This document shows positions 6,214 to 6,380 of a stretch of DNA of 6,380 bases, piece by piece (within the stretch, counting starts at the first letter, position 1; each line of letters begins with the position of its first letter). The notes beneath the pieces are model-generated. The model made no database searches. It saw only the letters and a list, made by a program, of their open reading frames with translations, and was not told the DNA's origin. The stretch is from Acidovorax sp. (GTDB taxonomy: Bacteria > Pseudomonadota > Gammaproteobacteria > Burkholderiales > Burkholderiaceae_C). The translations under genes and the position numbers were made by a program. The stretch spans positions 1 to 6,380 of the forward strand of contig WOZN01000320.1 of the NCBI GenBank assembly GCA_011620245.1. The letters are read 5' to 3'.

Positions 6214-6380
6214 ATGGAAATTGAATGGCTGCGGCCCGCCGCATTTTTTGGCTCCATCCTGTTCGCCCTGGTGGGCGTGCTGGTGTTCTGGCTCAGCTTC
6301 GTCCTCATCGACAAGATCACGCCCTACGACCTGTGGCGCGAAATCGTCGAAAAACAGAACAAGGCCCTGGCCCTGGTGGT
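6214..6380 (+). CDS. DUF350 family membrane protein (5' part, runs off the window)
   Basis: The first 55 residues are present. After MEIEWLRPA comes a hydrophobic helix (about 10-33), then LIDKITPYDLWREIVEKQNKA across 31-51, and a second helix begins (LALVV). The pattern 'D-x-(I/L)-T-P-x-x-L-x-x-E-I-x-x-x-x-N-x-A-L-A' after the first helix is the hallmark of DUF350, a small inner-membrane family usually of one or two four-helix units. GGAGG at 6204-6208, five bases before the ATG, supports the start well. The gene follows the DUF4178 gene by 32 bases and is probably co-transcribed. DUF350 genes commonly sit with DUF4178 and polyamine-synthesis genes. The function is unknown, and the rest of the gene is outside the window. 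Confidence 0.85.
   Translation, partial: MEIEWLRPAAFFGSILFALVGVLVFWLSFVLIDKITPYDLWREIVEKQNKALALV

Overview
The window comes from a GC-rich betaproteobacterium, most likely a member of the Comamonadaceae (Acidovorax or a close relative). Two things point there: the codon use, and two intergenic repeats between 4460 and 4620 of kinds I recall as common in that family. The assignment is by pattern recognition, not by a search.

Left part (1-2409): the first ~190 bases hold no gene I can name, only a GC-rich hairpin. A single large minus-strand gene (193-2409) then encodes an exported five-haem cytochrome c. Its N-terminal two thirds resemble the three-haem cytochrome subunit of periplasmic alcohol/gluconate/aldehyde dehydrogenases (AdhB type). 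Its C-terminal third resembles thiosulfate dehydrogenase TsdA, and the cysteine haem ligand and active-site arginines and serine appear to be in place. No dehydrogenase partner is adjacent.

Middle (2410-3390): this is a patchwork. It has about 200 bases without a convincing gene, then a decayed fragment of a LysR-type regulator (about 2620-2916, plus strand) that has lost its DNA-binding half. Next comes a small DUF2061 membrane-protein gene (2924-3172, minus strand) with a good Shine-Dalgarno sequence and a Fur-box-like palindrome about 54 bases upstream. An extended -10 promoter near 3337-3345 faces right.

Right part (3394-6380): three plus-strand genes form a probable membrane-associated module: an SPFH (band 7) protein ending in a SHOCT domain; a protein with two zinc ribbons, two DUF4178 domains and one C-terminal membrane helix; and the start of a DUF350 multi-helix membrane protein cut by the window edge. 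The first two are separated by a 238-base gap holding a Comamonadaceae-type hairpin repeat and a perfect 24-bp inverted repeat. From family knowledge, DUF4178 and DUF350 genes recur with polyamine genes (speD, aminopropyltransferase) and PspA/SPFH-type envelope-stress genes. The module also resembles the Bacillus subtilis pspA-ydjGHI set, which joins an SPFH protein to a zinc-ribbon membrane protein. The inferred role is membrane or envelope maintenance; no enzymatic activity is visible in the part shown.
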